Source of the DNA: Eubacteriales bacterium
Lineage (GTDB): Bacteria > Bacillota > Clostridia > Oscillospirales > Acutalibacteraceae
DNA length: 64,000 nucleotides
Direction of reading: 5' to 3'
Assembly: GCA_029225565.1 (NCBI GenBank)
Contig: JAQXWS010000080.1
Coordinates: forward strand, 1 to 64,000
Shown here: positions 38,881 through 47,366 of the stretch, piece after piece
Layout: each line of letters begins with the position of its first letter
Position numbering within the stretch: the stretch's first letter is position 1
Translations under genes and position numbers: made by a program
Notes under the pieces: model-generated
Database searches by the model: none
Seen by the model: the letters and a program-made list of their open reading frames with translations, nothing else
Told to the model about the DNA's origin: nothing

Positions 38881-38957
38881 TGGTGGCTTTAACTGGATTC
38901 GAACCAGTGACACCGCGGGTATGAACCGCGTGCTCTAGCCAACTGAGCTATAAAGCC
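38881..38957 (-). tRNA. tRNA-Met(CAT), CCA encoded
   Basis: Minus: GGCTTTATAGCTCAGTTGGCTAGAGCACGCGGTTCATACCCGCGGTGTCACTGGTTCGAATCCAGTTAAAGCCACCA. Confidence 0.95.
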
Positions 38958-39040
38958 ATTTCAACACGCAAGCAAAATTATAATATAAAAGATTTCAAAT
39001 GTCAACACTTTTTTAAAATTAATAGTATTTTCAAAGAATA

Positions 39041-39080
39041 GAAACAAATGTTTGACAACTTTGTGCTATAATGATACTAT
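39041..39080 (+). promoter_or_regulatory. lexA promoter (TTGACA-17-TACTAT) overlapped by SOS-box-like palindrome AAACAAATGTTT
   Basis: gaaacaaatgtttgaca; near match to the Gram-positive LexA box (GAAC-N4-GTTC type). Confidence 0.6.
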
Positions 39081-39118
39081 ATTAAGATAGTAGATTGTAT
39101 TATGAGGAGGGCTGTCTT

Positions 39119-39709
39119 TTGAATCAGCTAACAGATAAGCAACAGCTTGTGTTCGATTATATCAGGCAAACTATCGAGGAGCGAGGCGTTGCACCGTCGG
39201 TGCGTGAGATTGCAAAGGCAGCGGGCTATCGCTCTACTTCCACTGTGCAATATGTTTTGGACAAGCTGGAGGAGTACGGATATATTCAGCGTGATCCCAT
39301 GCTAAAGAGGACTATCCGTATCCAATCCCACAGCGGCGGCACTACTCATGTCCCCTTGGTGGGTACTGTTACGGCAGGGCAACCAATATTGGCGGTTGAG
39401 AGCATTGAGGAGTATATTTCGGTTCCTCTCAAATCAGGCGCAAAGGATTACTTTGCTCTCAGAGTAAAGGGCGATTCTATGATTAAGGCAGCCATATTGG
39501 AGGGAGATATTGTTGTTGTGGAACGAACTCCGGTTGCCGACAACGGCGATATTGTTGTTGCATTGATAGACAATGAGGCTACCGTAAAGCGATTTTTTAA
39601 GGAAAACGGCGGCTTCAGACTTCAGCCGGAGAATGATGATTACAGCCCAATTATTGTGGATGAATTAGCCCTTCTCGGCAAGGTAAAAATGGTAATAAGA
39701 AATTATTGA
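39119..39709 (+). CDS. lexA: LexA repressor
   Basis: LTDKQQLVFDYIRQTIEERGVAPSVREIAKAAGYRSTSTVQYVLDKLEEYGYIQRD; GDSMIKAAILEGDIVVVE. TTG start preceded by AGGAGGG. Confidence 0.96.
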   Translation: MNQLTDKQQLVFDYIRQTIEERGVAPSVREIAKAAGYRSTSTVQYVLDKLEEYGYIQRDPMLKRTIRIQSHSGGTTHVPLVGTVTAGQPILAVESIEEYISVPLKSGAKDYFALRVKGDSMIKAAILEGDIVVVERTPVADNGDIVVALIDNEATVKRFFKENGGFRLQPENDDYSPIIVDELALLGKVKMVIRNY

Positions 39710-39775
39710 TATTGCACTGTTATTGTGCTAAAATCAAGGGAAAATATACATTGATTTATACTTGGAGATGAATAT

Positions 39776-40594
39776 ATGAGCGAATGTACACACGATTGCT
39801 CCACCTGCAGCAGTAATTGCGGCGAAAGAAAGCAGCCGGAGAGCCTGCTTCAGCCTGCAAACCAGTATTCCGATATAAAAAAGGTGATTGGCGTTGTATC
39901 CGGCAAGGGAGGAGTGGGCAAGAGCCTGGTCAGCTGCCTTCTCGCTTCCAAATGCAGTCAGGCAGGTCTTAATGTGGGTATATTGGACGCGGATATTACC
40001 GGCCCGTCGGTACCCAAATCCTTTGGAATTACCTCCCGCGCTATGCAAAACGAGACAGGTCTGTTGCCCACCGTGGCGCCCAACGGCGTAAAGATAATGA
40101 GCATCAATCTCCTTTTGGAGGATGTCAATTCACCGGTTGTGTGGCGAGGTCCTGTTATCAGCGGAGTTATCCAGCAGTTCTGGACCGATGTCAATTGGGG
40201 CGAGCTGGATTACTTGTTTGTGGATATGCCACCGGGAACCGGCGATGTGGCGCTGACTGTGTTTCAGTCCCTGCCGGTGGACGGTATCGTGATTGTGTCC
40301 ACACCCCAGGATTTGGTCAAGATGATAGTCAACAAAGCCTACAATATGGCGCAGATGATGAATGTACCTGTGCTGGGCTTGGTGGAGAATATGAGCTACT
40401 ATCAGTGCCCCGATTGCGGCAAGAAGCTCAATATTTTCGGCGAGTCACAGATTGACGATACAGCCAGGGAGCTGGGCGTTCCCGTGCTTGCCAAGCTTCC
40501 TATCAATCCGGAGGTGGCAAAGCTGGTTGATGCCGGCAGAGTATATGATGTTGAAGCGCCGGAGCTGGACGAATTTGTATCGGCATTACGGTAA
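39776..40594 (+). CDS. Mrp/NBP35 family P-loop ATPase
   Basis: IGVVSGKGGVGKSLVSCLLASKCSQAGLNVGILDADITGPSVPKSFG; PPGTGDVALTVFQSLP. Confidence 0.93.
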   Translation: MSECTHDCSTCSSNCGERKQPESLLQPANQYSDIKKVIGVVSGKGGVGKSLVSCLLASKCSQAGLNVGILDADITGPSVPKSFGITSRAMQNETGLLPTVAPNGVKIMSINLLLEDVNSPVVWRGPVISGVIQQFWTDVNWGELDYLFVDMPPGTGDVALTVFQSLPVDGIVIVSTPQDLVKMIVNKAYNMAQMMNVPVLGLVENMSYYQCPDCGKKLNIFGESQIDDTARELGVPVLAKLPINPEVAKLVDAGRVYDVEAPELDEFVSALR

Positions 40595-40636
40595 TTGGAC
40601 AAAAAATTACGAAAACCCGATTGTATTGACATAATA

Positions 40637-40710
40637 ATTCCTGTTATACACCTTATCCGGCTACAGTAAGGTGTTAGGAATGAAAAACTATTTGTAGCCG
40701 GAAAGGCTAT
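40637..40710 (+). ncRNA. Candidate structured leader with H-type pseudoknot upstream of the dCMP deaminase gene
   Basis: Stem ACACCTTA (40648-40655)/TAAGGTGT (40667-40674); its loop CCGGCTACA (40657-40665) is perfectly complementary to TGTAGCCGG (40693-40701); alternative TAGCC/GGCTA hairpin at 40695-40709. Confidence 0.5.
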
Positions 40711-40719
40711 AGAGATATT

Positions 40720-41217
40720 ATGCCGAAGAGAGAAGATTATATTTCTTGGGACGAGTATTTTATGGGCATATCTTTGCTGTCCTCCATGCGAAGCAAGGAC
40801 CCGTCAACCCAGGTGGGCGCATGTATTGTCAGCGATGACAACAAGATTATGTCCGTGGGCTACAACGGATTCCCCAGAGGCTGCAGCGATGATGAATTTC
40901 CCTGGGAGCGCAGTGCCGACTGCACCAATGACACAAAGTATCCATTTGTTTGTCATGCTGAGCTTAACGCCATACTCAACGCCGGGGGTCAAAGCCTTGT
41001 GGGAGCCAGGATTTTTGTGGCGCTGTTCCCATGCAACGAGTGTGCAAAGGCTATTATACAAAGCGGCATAAAGGAGGTTGTTTACATATCCGACAAGTAT
41101 GCCGATACCGACTCCACCGTTGCCAGCAAAAAAATGCTGACGGCAGCAGGAGTAAAGCTGACTCAGTTCCATAGCAGTAAGGATATAAACATTTCGTTCG
41201 ACCAAACTAAGATATAA
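40720..41217 (+). CDS. dCMP deaminase (ComEB-like)
   Basis: DEYFMGISLLSSMRSKDPSTQVGACIV...VCHAELNAILNAGG...LFPCNECAKAIIQSGIKEVVY. Confidence 0.93.
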   Translation: MPKREDYISWDEYFMGISLLSSMRSKDPSTQVGACIVSDDNKIMSVGYNGFPRGCSDDEFPWERSADCTNDTKYPFVCHAELNAILNAGGQSLVGARIFVALFPCNECAKAIIQSGIKEVVYISDKYADTDSTVASKKMLTAAGVKLTQFHSSKDINISFDQTKI

Positions 41218-41810
41218 TGAAAGATATAGATATTTACGATTTTGACAAGACCATAGTTCCCTTTGACAGCGGCTCGTTGTTTGTCGGCTACTGTATTCTA
41301 CATTATCCCTGGTGTATTGTGATAGCACCGGTGTTGCTGGTAGCCGGGTTGCTGATGGTATGCAGGATAATCAGCTTTACTCAATTCAAAAGACTGTGCT
41401 TCTGCTTTTTGCCGTTGATACCCAAGGACAAGGCGGTAAAAGACTTTTGGGACAGGCATATTGACGAGGTTTATCCTTGGTTTAAGGACAGGCCCCGTCA
41501 CAGCGTTGTCATCAGCGCCAGCCCGGATTTTCTGCTGGAGGATATTGCCAAGAGGCTGAAATTTGACGACTTGATTTGTACATGCCACAACCCGAAAACC
41601 GGTGCGATAATCGGAGAGAATTGCCGTGATGAAGAAAAGGTTAGGCGGCTTTACCGTCTTTACGACAAGGACGAGATTAATGTTGTGGATGTGTATTCCG
41701 ATTCTCTGCGTCACGACCGACCGATTTTTTCGTTGGCTACAGGCAAGTGCTATCACATTGTTAACGGTCAGCGAAACGAGTTTGACTACAATGATGTATA
41801 TCATAATTAA
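41217..41810 (+). CDS. HAD-IB family phosphatase
   Basis: IDIYDFDKTIVPFDSGSLF ... VVISASPDFLLEDIAKRL; start overlaps previous stop. Confidence 0.85.
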   Translation: MKDIDIYDFDKTIVPFDSGSLFVGYCILHYPWCIVIAPVLLVAGLLMVCRIISFTQFKRLCFCFLPLIPKDKAVKDFWDRHIDEVYPWFKDRPRHSVVISASPDFLLEDIAKRLKFDDLICTCHNPKTGAIIGENCRDEEKVRRLYRLYDKDEINVVDVYSDSLRHDRPIFSLATGKCYHIVNGQRNEFDYNDVYHN

Positions 41811-41840
41811 TACATAACGATTTTTGGAGAAGAATAAGTA

Positions 41841-43145
41841 ATGAAGTATTTTTTGAGAATTCTGCTGGTACTGGTGCTTTCGGTAGCAGTGGTATTTGGG
41901 GTGTATTTTGCTAATACACGGGGCGAGACCACCGGGCAAAATGCTGATGTTACTCTTACCACAGTTACCAAGCCTCCGGTTACCGAAATAAAGGATGACA
42001 AAATCCTTTTGGCAGAATACGAAGAAGGCTTTAAGCTCTACAAGCAGAACGACCTGATTATTCTTAATGACGGCAAGCGTGATTTTGAGTTCGACGGCTG
42101 GAGCAAGCTGATAACCGAAGAAAGGCCCGTTCTTTACTATCATGATTTTGATAAGGACAAGGAGAAGGAGCTTATTTTTGAGGTGGCAAGCCGCCAACTG
42201 GAGGACGGCAATTTTGAGCACGACCTGTACTATCTTGACAAGAACAGCGGCAAATACGGCGACAAGGATGATTACAAGTATTCGGTAAGCCTGATTTCCC
42301 GTAACAAATGGATTTTTGTACTCAAGGAACTGCTGATTGAGGAGATGACTCAATTAAAGTGTGACAAGATTGTACAGTTTGCCATGATTTCCGGTCTTGA
42401 AACCATTAGATACAACAAGGACACAGGAGTTAATCTTAACGGATACGGCGGTTACTTTAGGGCGCTGCAAAACAAAAAGACCGGCGAATACTACAAGGTA
42501 AATGATTGGTCCATCGACAGAGGCAAAATATATATCAATGATAAGAACAAAATTTGCTGCAAGGTATATATTAATGTAACCTATCACGGTACGGACCAAA
42601 TCCAAAAGCCGGGATATATTTACCTCGAGCTTTTCCCAAAGGGCGACGGAGTCCAGATTACACCGAGGAGTATGATATTCAGGAGCTTTGATGACAGCAA
42701 GGTATCACCACAGCACAATGTTGCCTACAACAACTGGTCCGTAATCAGAGAGAATCTTGCCATGGATTCCTATACAACCGGTGACAAGGTTATCGATTGG
42801 GTGAGCTTTAATATGAATGTCAACGGCACTGCCTCGTATTCAAAAATAGATTTTGGTACCAATGATACGGAAATTCGCAATTGCGTTGCTATAGATATTA
42901 ACCAAAATCGAATCAGATTAGTGGCAAAAAACGGCTACGAATTTGACGAGGATATGGTAAAGCGTCGCGATTTTTCTGTAGTAGTAAATGAGAAGACTCC
43001 CGGTGATTTCGGCGAAAATGAGATTAGCTATGACGGTAAGATTTTTGTTGACCAAAATAATCGTCAGGTCCTTGAGATTACTTTTGACAAGTCTTATCCG
43101 ATTGGCGAGATCAATACCCTCAAATTTAATCTTCCTGCTCAGTAA
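41841..43145 (+). CDS. Secreted/membrane-anchored protein, function unknown
   Basis: N-terminal hydrophobic helix; YHDFDKDKEKELIFEVASRQ. Confidence 0.65.
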   Translation: MKYFLRILLVLVLSVAVVFGVYFANTRGETTGQNADVTLTTVTKPPVTEIKDDKILLAEYEEGFKLYKQNDLIILNDGKRDFEFDGWSKLITEERPVLYYHDFDKDKEKELIFEVASRQLEDGNFEHDLYYLDKNSGKYGDKDDYKYSVSLISRNKWIFVLKELLIEEMTQLKCDKIVQFAMISGLETIRYNKDTGVNLNGYGGYFRALQNKKTGEYYKVNDWSIDRGKIYINDKNKICCKVYINVTYHGTDQIQKPGYIYLELFPKGDGVQITPRSMIFRSFDDSKVSPQHNVAYNNWSVIRENLAMDSYTTGDKVIDWVSFNMNVNGTASYSKIDFGTNDTEIRNCVAIDINQNRIRLVAKNGYEFDEDMVKRRDFSVVVNEKTPGDFGENEISYDGKIFVDQNNRQVLEITFDKSYPIGEINTLKFNLPAQ

Positions 43146-43154
43146 GGAGAATAT

Positions 43155-44018
43155 ATGTCAACAAACAAAAAAGTGGCAATCACAGCGGACTCTACCTGTG
43201 ACCTGCCTAAGGGATTAGTACAAAAGCATAATATTACCGTTATTCCGCTGTCGGTACTTTTGGGGGACAGTGAGAATCTTGACGGCGTTGACATTATGCC
43301 CGGCGATATATATGACCATGTTGCCGGCGGTGGCTCATTGCCAAAAACCTCTGCGGTATCTCCTGCCGGGTATTCAAAGGTTTTTGGGCAACTGGCGGCT
43401 GACGGCTACAGCATTGTGCATATCGGACTGTCATCGGCAATATCCTCCTCCTACCACAATGCCTGCGTGGTGGCGGCAGGGATGGACGATGTGTATTGTG
43501 TTGACTCAAAATCCTTATGTACAGCTATGGGACTGCTGGTGCTTGAGGCTTGTGATATGGCTGAGCACGGTATGTCTGCCGGAGAGATTGCCCGGGCTGT
43601 TGCAGAGCTTGTTCCCAAGTTATCCACAACCTTTGTGCTTGACAGTCTTGAGTATTTGCACAAGGGCGGCAGATGCTCGTCGGTAGCCAGATTCGGCGCT
43701 AATATGCTGGGACTAAAGCCCTCCATTGCCGTTGACCCGTCCACAGGCAAAATGGATGTGGCAAAAAAGTACAGAGGCAGAATTGACAATGTATATAAGC
43801 AGTATATCAATGACCGTCTCAGAGATATTGACGCTATCGACCCAAAGAGGGTTGTGATAGCCAATAGCGGAGGAATTGACAGCGATACCCTGGCTTTTGT
43901 GAAAGGCTTGGTATCGGGCAAAAATTATTTTGAACGGATTATTACTGCCGATGCCGGCTGTACTATAAGCTCTCATTGCGGGCCCAAAACATTGGCATTG
44001 TTTTATATTAAGAAATAA
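43155..44018 (+). CDS. DegV family (fatty-acid-binding) protein
   Basis: VAITADSTCDLPKGLVQKHNITVIPLSVLLGD...LHKGGRCSSVARFGANMLGLKPSIAVDPSTGKM. Confidence 0.95.
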   Translation: MSTNKKVAITADSTCDLPKGLVQKHNITVIPLSVLLGDSENLDGVDIMPGDIYDHVAGGGSLPKTSAVSPAGYSKVFGQLAADGYSIVHIGLSSAISSSYHNACVVAAGMDDVYCVDSKSLCTAMGLLVLEACDMAEHGMSAGEIARAVAELVPKLSTTFVLDSLEYLHKGGRCSSVARFGANMLGLKPSIAVDPSTGKMDVAKKYRGRIDNVYKQYINDRLRDIDAIDPKRVVIANSGGIDSDTLAFVKGLVSGKNYFERIITADAGCTISSHCGPKTLALFYIKK

Positions 44019-44061
44019 CTGCGGCGAGGTTTTTGCTTCGCCTTTTTTGTGGGGTGTTGGT

Positions 44062-45003
44062 ATGTCAACCAAGGATGATGTTATTCATATTTTAATGAAT
44101 ACCGACCGATATGTAAGCGGTGAGGTACTGGCCCGTAAGCTGGGCAAGAGCCGTGCCGCTGTATGGAAAGCCATCAGGTCTCTGCGACAGGACGGAATAG
44201 CAATTGACGCTGTAACCAATCGCGGCTATCGCTTGGTCAACGACAACGATGTGCTGTCTGCCAGCGCTGTCCGGTCGGCTGTTGATTATGACACAAGGGT
44301 GCTGTATTATCCCACTATCGACTCCACCAATACTCAGGCCAAGAGACTGATTAATGACGGAGACGACGGCAATCTTTTGCTGGTGGCAGGGGAGCAAACT
44401 GCCGGCAGAGGCCGACAGGGCAAGTCCTTTTATTCTCCGGCAAAAACAGGAGTGTATCTTACATACGTTGCCCATCCGTCTGCGCCGCTGCAAACTGTTG
44501 TGGGCGCCACTACGGCAGCCGCCGTGGCTGTGTGCAGAGCTATTGAGGCACTGACCGATATTGAGCCAAAAATCAAGTGGGTCAACGATGTATATGTTGA
44601 CGGAAAAAAGGTGTGCGGTATTTTGACCGAAGCCATCACTGACTTTGAGACCCAGACGGTCACCTCTATCATCATCGGAATAGGCGTAAACATTACTACT
44701 ACGGACTTTGCCGACAGCATAGAGAATGCCGGCTGTATCAATTGCAGTATCAGTCGTGCCCGATTGGCGGCAGAGATTGCCAACCAACTGAACAAGGTCA
44801 ATTGTGCAGACATATCTGCGATTATAGATTATTACCGCAGTCATTCCATGATTATAGGCGAGGATATAAATTACATCAGGAACGGCGTCGTAATTCCTGC
44901 TCGGGCAGTTGCTATTGATTCCTCCGGCGGGCTGGAGGTAGAGCATTCTGACGGCAGTCGCGCTGTTCTGCGCTCGGGCGAAATATCTGTACGAAAAAGG
45001 TAA
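44062..45003 (+). CDS. birA: Biotin-[acetyl-CoA-carboxylase] ligase with HTH domain
   Basis: STNTQAKRLI, EQTAGRGRQGKSFYSP, IKWVNDVYVDGKKVCGILTE. Confidence 0.94.
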   Translation: MSTKDDVIHILMNTDRYVSGEVLARKLGKSRAAVWKAIRSLRQDGIAIDAVTNRGYRLVNDNDVLSASAVRSAVDYDTRVLYYPTIDSTNTQAKRLINDGDDGNLLLVAGEQTAGRGRQGKSFYSPAKTGVYLTYVAHPSAPLQTVVGATTAAAVAVCRAIEALTDIEPKIKWVNDVYVDGKKVCGILTEAITDFETQTVTSIIIGIGVNITTTDFADSIENAGCINCSISRARLAAEIANQLNKVNCADISAIIDYYRSHSMIIGEDINYIRNGVVIPARAVAIDSSGGLEVEHSDGSRAVLRSGEISVRKR

Positions 45004-45120
45004 AAAAATAGGGGATGTAAAAAAAGCGCAGACTTCGAGAAATGGGATTGAATTTCGTTTTCTTGCGAGGGAAGATGTACGATGGTACCTCGACTGAGCA
45101 AAAAACGAAAAACGCCAAAA

Positions 45121-45160
45121 AAGCGGCTTAGATTCATCATTAGATGTCTAAGCCGCTTTT
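45121..45160. terminator. Bidirectional terminator
   Basis: AGCGGCTTAGA / TCTAAGCCGCT flanked by A6 and T4 tracts. Confidence 0.85.
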
Positions 45161-45240
45161 ACAATCTCTCCGAGTGCGATAAATCGCATCCACCTTTCTT
45201 TACTCAAGAGAGGCAGAAATCGGTTACATATTATACATTA

Positions 45241-45273
45241 TTTGGCGTGGTTCAACCCATTTTATCGACAGTC
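45241..45273 (+). repeat. Dispersed intergenic repeat, copy 1: TTTGGCGTGGTTCAAcCCAtTTTATCGACAGTC
   Basis: 31/33 identity to reverse complement of 61215-61247. Confidence 0.85.
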
Positions 45274-45276
45274 TGA

Positions 45277-45300
45277 AAGGCTACATCGTGTAGCCTTTTG
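45277..45300 (+). terminator. Terminator-like hairpin abutting repeat copy 1
   Basis: aaaggctac atcgt gtagcctttt. Confidence 0.65.
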
Positions 45301-45316
45301 TTACTTGCAAAAATAT

Positions 45317-45451
45317 CTATCTTAGCATAGCAAAGCCAAGGTCGATACCTCCGGCCAGCAGCCTTGAGGTCTTTTGCATGCCCAGAGTTTCTGTAATCCA
45401 TAGAATCAACAGAGCTATCAATATTGCTATAATCAATGCTTCCTTGCTCAT
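45317..45451 (-). CDS. Small single-TM protein, 44 aa
   Basis: MSKEALIIAILIALLILWITETLGMQKTSRLLAGGIDLGFAMLR* preceded by AGGAGG. Confidence 0.55.
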   Translation of the reverse strand: MSKEALIIAILIALLILWITETLGMQKTSRLLAGGIDLGFAMLR

Positions 45452-45576
45452 AATAAAAAACCTCCTGTTGTCAGTAATAATATTATATACAACTGCTAAA
45501 AATAAATCAATAAAAACTTTAAATATCAACACATTTTATGCAATATGCCAAAGTGACAAAATAATGCAAATTTTTG

Positions 45577-45605
45577 TTGAAATATGGGTAACAAAGTTTT
45601 ATAAT
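45577..45605 (+). promoter_or_regulatory. Sigma-A-type promoter TTGAAA-17-TATAAT
   Basis: Exact spacing upstream of the decarboxylase gamma-subunit gene. Confidence 0.65.
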
Positions 45606-45639
45606 ACTTACGATAATTAAAATGGAGGAATTTGGTTTT

Positions 45640-46065
45640 ATGGATATGTTAACGCTTGTTACATCCGCAGTTCCAGACAGATCGTTAGGCTTTACATTAA
45701 CTGTTGTAATTGCCGGAATTGGCATTGTATTGTTTACACTTTTTTTGTTGGTTTTGGTATTCTATGCCTTTGGTACAATAGTATCCAAGACCCAAGCAAA
45801 GGCAAAAAATAAGGCAGAAAAAAAGAATCAGCTCCCTCAGCCTGCAGTACAGCCTGCCCCAAAGGCGCAGGTATCTGTTGCTTCCGCACCGGCCCCTGCA
45901 GTAGAACAGGGCATCAGCGGCGAGGTGGTTGCAGCTATCAGTGCGGCAGTATATTCTATGGATGGCGGAGCCACCGTCATAAAATCAATCACCAGAAAAA
46001 ATCCAATTTCAGCTCGTAACCCGTGGGCGCAATCGGCTGTGATTGATAATACAAGACCGTTTTAG
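45640..46065 (+). CDS. OadG-family sodium-pump decarboxylase gamma subunit
   Basis: One TM; C-term VVAAISAAVYSMDGGATVIKSITRKNPISARNPWAQSAVIDNTRPF; GGAGGA RBS before ATG 45640. Confidence 0.8.
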   Translation: MDMLTLVTSAVPDRSLGFTLTVVIAGIGIVLFTLFLLVLVFYAFGTIVSKTQAKAKNKAEKKNQLPQPAVQPAPKAQVSVASAPAPAVEQGISGEVVAAISAAVYSMDGGATVIKSITRKNPISARNPWAQSAVIDNTRPF

Positions 46066-46080
46066 TAGGAGGACACCGAG

Positions 46081-47289
46081 ATGGAAATTTTGCAGGGAGT
46101 ATGGCAGGTTATCCGGAGTATTCTGGCTAACAGCGGTTATGCTTACTTCTTAACAGCAGACGGCGGATGGAAGAACCTCGTAATGCTGTGTGTATCATTT
46201 TTCTTCCTTTATCTTGGTATAAAGAAAGGCTTTGAGCCGCTTCTTATGATTCCCATTGCCTTCGGTATGTTGCTGGCCAACCTACCCGGCGCTAACCTGG
46301 CAGTACAGTATCACGACTTGGCCGGATTTTTTGACCTGCTTAAGGGCAGGGGCGAGTTTGTGGGTTGCACGCCGGGACTTATGGATTTTCTGTATTTTGG
46401 AGTTAAGGCCGGTATTTATCCACCGCTTATATTCTTGGGCATCGGCGCTATGACCGACTTCAGTTCCCTTATCGCCAACCCAAGCTCATTCATACTTGGC
46501 GCGGCGGCACAGCTGGGCATTTTTGCAGCTTATGTTATTGCTATCGTGCTTGGATTTGACCCACAGCAGGCAGGCTCCATCGCTATTATCGGCGGTGCTG
46601 ACGGCCCTACGGCAATCTTCGTAACATCAAAGCTGGCGCCGGCTATGCTGGGCACAATAGCCGTGGCCGCCTACTCGTATATGGCGCTGGTACCGGTTAT
46701 TCAGCCACCTATTATGAAGCTCCTTACCACAAAGAAGGAGCGTAGCGTAGTAATGGGCACACTAAGACCTGTATCCAAGCTGGAAAAGATTTTGTTCCCG
46801 ATTATGGTTACGGTTATTGTAGCGCTTCTTCTTCCCGATGCGGCTGTGCTTGTGGGTATGCTTATGCTGGGCAACCTGCTCAAGGAGAGTGGCCAGACTG
46901 AGCGTATCGCAAAGGCGGCACAGAACGAGCTTATGAACATTGTTACTATTCTTTTGGGTCTGTCCGTCGGCGCTACCACATCAGCCCAGTCATTCCTTAA
47001 TCTTGAGACAATCAAGATAGTTGCTCTGGGACTTATCGCATTTGCGGTAGGCACAGCAGGCGGTGTTCTGTTCGGTAAGCTGATGTACATTATTACCAAG
47101 GGCAAGGTTAACCCGCTTATCGGCTCCGCAGGCGTGTCCGCAGTACCTATGGCTGCCAGAGTGTCACAGAAGGTTGGTCAGCAGGAGAATCCCAGCAACT
47201 TCTTGCTTATGCACGCTATGGGACCCAATGTTTCCGGCGTTATCGGCTCTGCGGTTGCCGCAGGTATTCTGCTCACTCTGTTGGGTTAA
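46081..47289 (+). CDS. Na+-translocating decarboxylase beta subunit (OadB/GcdB/MmdB type)
   Basis: YFGVKAGIYPPLIFLGIGAMTDFSSLIANPSSFILGAAAQLGIF...AIIGGADGPTAIFVTSKLAP. Confidence 0.95.
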   Translation: MEILQGVWQVIRSILANSGYAYFLTADGGWKNLVMLCVSFFFLYLGIKKGFEPLLMIPIAFGMLLANLPGANLAVQYHDLAGFFDLLKGRGEFVGCTPGLMDFLYFGVKAGIYPPLIFLGIGAMTDFSSLIANPSSFILGAAAQLGIFAAYVIAIVLGFDPQQAGSIAIIGGADGPTAIFVTSKLAPAMLGTIAVAAYSYMALVPVIQPPIMKLLTTKKERSVVMGTLRPVSKLEKILFPIMVTVIVALLLPDAAVLVGMLMLGNLLKESGQTERIAKAAQNELMNIVTILLGLSVGATTSAQSFLNLETIKIVALGLIAFAVGTAGGVLFGKLMYIITKGKVNPLIGSAGVSAVPMAARVSQKVGQQENPSNFLLMHAMGPNVSGVIGSAVAAGILLTLLG

Positions 47290-47311
47290 TACAGATTTAT
47301 TTGTTGGATTA

Positions 47312-47346
47312 TCGAGGGACGGCATTTATTTGCCGTTCCGTTTTTT
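47312..47346 (+). terminator. Terminator
   Basis: gggacggca tttatt tgccgttccgtttttt. Confidence 0.8.
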
Positions 47347-47366
47347 GACTGATACAAGGGGATTTT

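Noticed and set aside
41298-42353. 351-aa minus-strand ORF opposite the HAD phosphatase and secreted protein genes
   Set aside because: Spans two well-supported plus-strand genes; protein looks like reverse-complement translation with no family motifs
44871-45140. Minus-strand 89-aa and 68-aa ORFs at the birA 3' end (MMNLSRFF.. / MAFFVFCS..)
   Set aside because: Sit on a likely non-coding repeat and terminator region and overlap birA; no RBS or domain
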